Assembly: GCF_025398315.1 (NCBI RefSeq)
Contig: NZ_JAODOQ010000001.1
Location: 1,426,001-1,490,000, forward strand
DNA length: 64,000 nt
Origin: Shewanella phaeophyticola
GTDB taxonomy: Bacteria; Pseudomonadota; Gammaproteobacteria; Enterobacterales; Shewanellaceae
Reading direction: 5' to 3'
Part shown: piece by piece, positions 62,119 through 64,000 of the stretch
How positions within the stretch are numbered: the stretch's first letter is position 1
How the letters are laid out: each line of letters begins with the position of its first letter
Made by a program: the position numbers and the translations under genes
The notes under the pieces: model-generated
The model's database searches: none
The model's input: the letters and a program-made list of their open reading frames with translations, nothing else
What the model was told of the DNA's origin: nothing

Positions 62119-63995
62119 TTAACGTTTGTTTGAACTGTAGCGATATTTCAAAAAGTTCTGTGCATTGCTGAGCACTAAAAAAGCATCTTTAAGATTACGA
62201 CGTTCAAAATCAGACATATTTTCGGGTTCAATATTATTATCAGGCTCAATCCCTGATTCAATATCGGATGATTGGTGACGTAGGCGTACTAATGAGATAA
62301 GTTCCATCGCATGTTGTAAATCTTCCGCTTTTGAAGTGGGAAGAATGCCAGCGTCGATAATATCCTCTAAGCGTTCAAATGAGTTTTGCGATTGTGAGCC
62401 AATGGCGAGAGCATGTACTCGGATTAAGTCTGCTAATGGCGCAGTGCCACGACGTTTTAAATTGATGGAATTGTTATGACGACCATCTTTTTCCATCACA
62501 AAGTCTTTAAAAAATCCTAGCGGCGGTGTCCGGTTGAGGGCGTTGTGTGCCATGCAAGCTAAAAAGTGGTTGTTTTTCTTGGCTTTGTTCAAGATAAATG
62601 CATTTAATTGTTCAGCCCATTTAACCCGACCATAAACCCCAGTCAGATCGAAGAAGATAGAGCAGTTTAATAAGGCTTGCGGGTTGGGTTTTTCTATCCA
62701 GTCACCAAAACAGGCTTCCCATTCTGAGCGAGTTTTACGGTACTCAGGGTTACTGGCCATAATATCGCCAGTACAATAACTGTAACCGCAAGCGGCTAAA
62801 CCATCACATACAAAGTCAGCTAACTTTGAAAAATACTCACCGTGCACTGCGGCGTTATAGCTGTTATCTAGAATAATGGCATTGTCTTGATCGGTTACCA
62901 TCAATTGCTCATCGCGAGCCATTGAACCTAGCGCTAAAAAACAATATGGAACCGGTGGCGGCCAAATTTGTCTTCTGCAAGTTCTAATAAACGCTGCTTA
63001 AAGTTACGGCCGATTTCAGACATTGCCCGCCCGACCATATGTGAGTTGGCATCTTCATTAACCATGCGCACAAAACAGTTTTTTAACTGTGAAGATAACA
63101 ATACTAAATCTTCGCAGCTTTTCTGCTGAAAGATACTACTGACAAATAATAAACTATTTTGCGACTCGTAACGGATAATATCGGCTACTTCAATTAGGCC
63201 TATGGGGATTTTATTTTTAAGAATAGGCAGATGATCAATTTTATTACGGAGCATAAGTAGCATAGCTTCAAATATGTATGCATTGTGCTCCAGTGAAATT
63301 AACTCGGTCGACATGACTTGTGAAATAGGACTATCTACATTCACTCCCGCAGCAATCACTTTAGCGCAGAGATCATGTTCAGTAATAATACCCACAAAAC
63401 TACTGTCTTGTTGATCTTCAATATCTGGATCATTAATTAATACCGCAGAAATATTCTCTTCAGTCATTATCTGGGCAACAGCTTGTATGGTGCTATTACA
63501 AGATAAAATAACAGGCTCTCTGGTCAACAACGTTTTCACTTTAGAGGTGGTAAGGGCATTGGCATCTTCGGTTTTGCCCTTTACTGCTTGCTTTAAGCGA
63601 GTGGTATCCTCAGCCTCTACAAAATCTGCAAAATCATCATAGTTTTCGCATAAGTCATTGAATACCGATTCAGGTATACAGTATACGAGGGTATCTTTTA
63701 CCGCTTTGGCCGGGAAACGTACTTTATTGTTGGTCAATAAGCCCATTTGGCCAAATAACTGCCCCTGATCAAGACGATTATAGAGCTCACCTTTACGACG
63801 ATATAACTCTACAACGCCACTGCGGATCATATAAAGTTCGGTGATCCTGTCATTAAAGTTAACAATCATACTATCGGTACGGTGGTAAGAAATCTCAACA
63901 CTTTTGGCAACGTCAATTAAGACTTGTTCTGGAAGCTGATCAAAGGGAGCGTACTGAGCGATAAAGCTCTGAATTTCGAGTACTTCGGCTGTCAT
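62119..63995 (-). CDS. cNMP-binding/CBS/DUF294 nucleotidyltransferase-like protein, one frameshift
   Basis: About 620 residues. Order: cyclic-nucleotide-binding domain (about 10-130), two CBS motifs (about 155-275, with ISAVLIND and DHLPILKN), the DUF294 nucleotidyltransferase core (GSMARDEQLMVTDQDNA, GlnD-like G-S-x5-D-x-D) and a DUF294 C-terminal helical domain. It may sense cAMP or adenylates and regulate a partner; in related bacteria it lies near acetate genes. The frame breaks at 62960-62963: KFGPPPVPYC is expected from GGCCC, and one C is missing. The start is five bases from the window end. Confidence 0.9.
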
Positions 63996-64000
63996 GAGTA

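Overview
The window looks like a Shewanella chromosome (Gammaproteobacteria, Alteromonadales). The grounds are its moderate GC, the gene order lrp-ftsK-lolA-rarA-crcB-serS, a tusDCBE operon beside a yccA-like gene, dapE next to an ArsC-like gene, crr-ptsI-ptsH on one strand, and a large starch/maltodextrin locus with a TonB receptor and a halogenase-like flavoprotein. The assignment rests on protein recognition from memory and gene order, not on a database search.

Layout. 1-3.8 kb: dapE (5' part only), yffB-like gene, and the PTS genes crr, ptsI, ptsH. 4-9.4 kb: a chemoreceptor, a CheX-like DUF3334 protein, a LacI-type regulator, and DUF808 and DUF805 membrane proteins. 9.5-30.2 kb: maltodextrin utilisation, with a glucoamylase lipoprotein (GH15), a MalT-like transporter, a GH97 alpha-glucosidase, two GH13 enzymes, a halogenase-like flavoprotein, a TonB receptor, a cytoplasmic GH13 alpha-glucosidase and a glucose transporter. 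A TrmY-like gene and a YecH-like gene sit inside this block. Four promoter regions share a palindrome, TGCATACGTATTCA, which fits a LacI-family operator; the LacI gene at 6.7 kb is the obvious candidate regulator. The pathway reads as: surface lipoprotein amylases cut starch, the TonB receptor imports maltodextrins, periplasmic GH97 and GH13 enzymes trim them, and MalT/GluP plus the cytoplasmic GH13 finish the job.

30.3-46 kb is mostly core: an RsmB-like methyltransferase, a GAF-GGDEF-EAL protein, ald and lrp (divergent), ftsK, lolA, rarA, crcB, serS, tusDCBE, a Bax-inhibitor-1 family protein and punR. At 46.2 kb a tRNA-Ser(UGA) marks an integration hot spot. An 84-bp copy of its 3' end plus terminator recurs at 51.3 kb. 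Each copy is followed at once by a tyrosine recombinase gene (one intact, one truncated), and a decayed third copy of the recombinase 5' end lies at 54.6 kb. Between the first two lie a cluster of inverted repeats and a single integron-type gene cassette whose attC site is split by a group IIC intron on the bottom strand. 52-54.4 kb holds relics (dehydrogenase tail, transposase tail, broken NhaC antiporter). 54.8-64 kb has two BCCT transporters flanking an endonuclease-family protein and cbpAM, then a MITE-like repeat, a DnaQ-like exonuclease and a cNMP/CBS/DUF294 protein.

A major caveat: about twenty genes, including essential ones such as ftsK, are broken by small indels or by Trp-to-stop changes. 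Most of these breaks fall where the conserved protein would need GGGCC or GGCCC in the DNA (Trp-Ala as TGG-GCC, Gly-Pro as GGC-CCN), with recurring miscalls such as TAGCC and GACTCC. I therefore read most of them as motif-specific sequencing errors rather than real pseudogenes, and I annotate the genes across the breaks.
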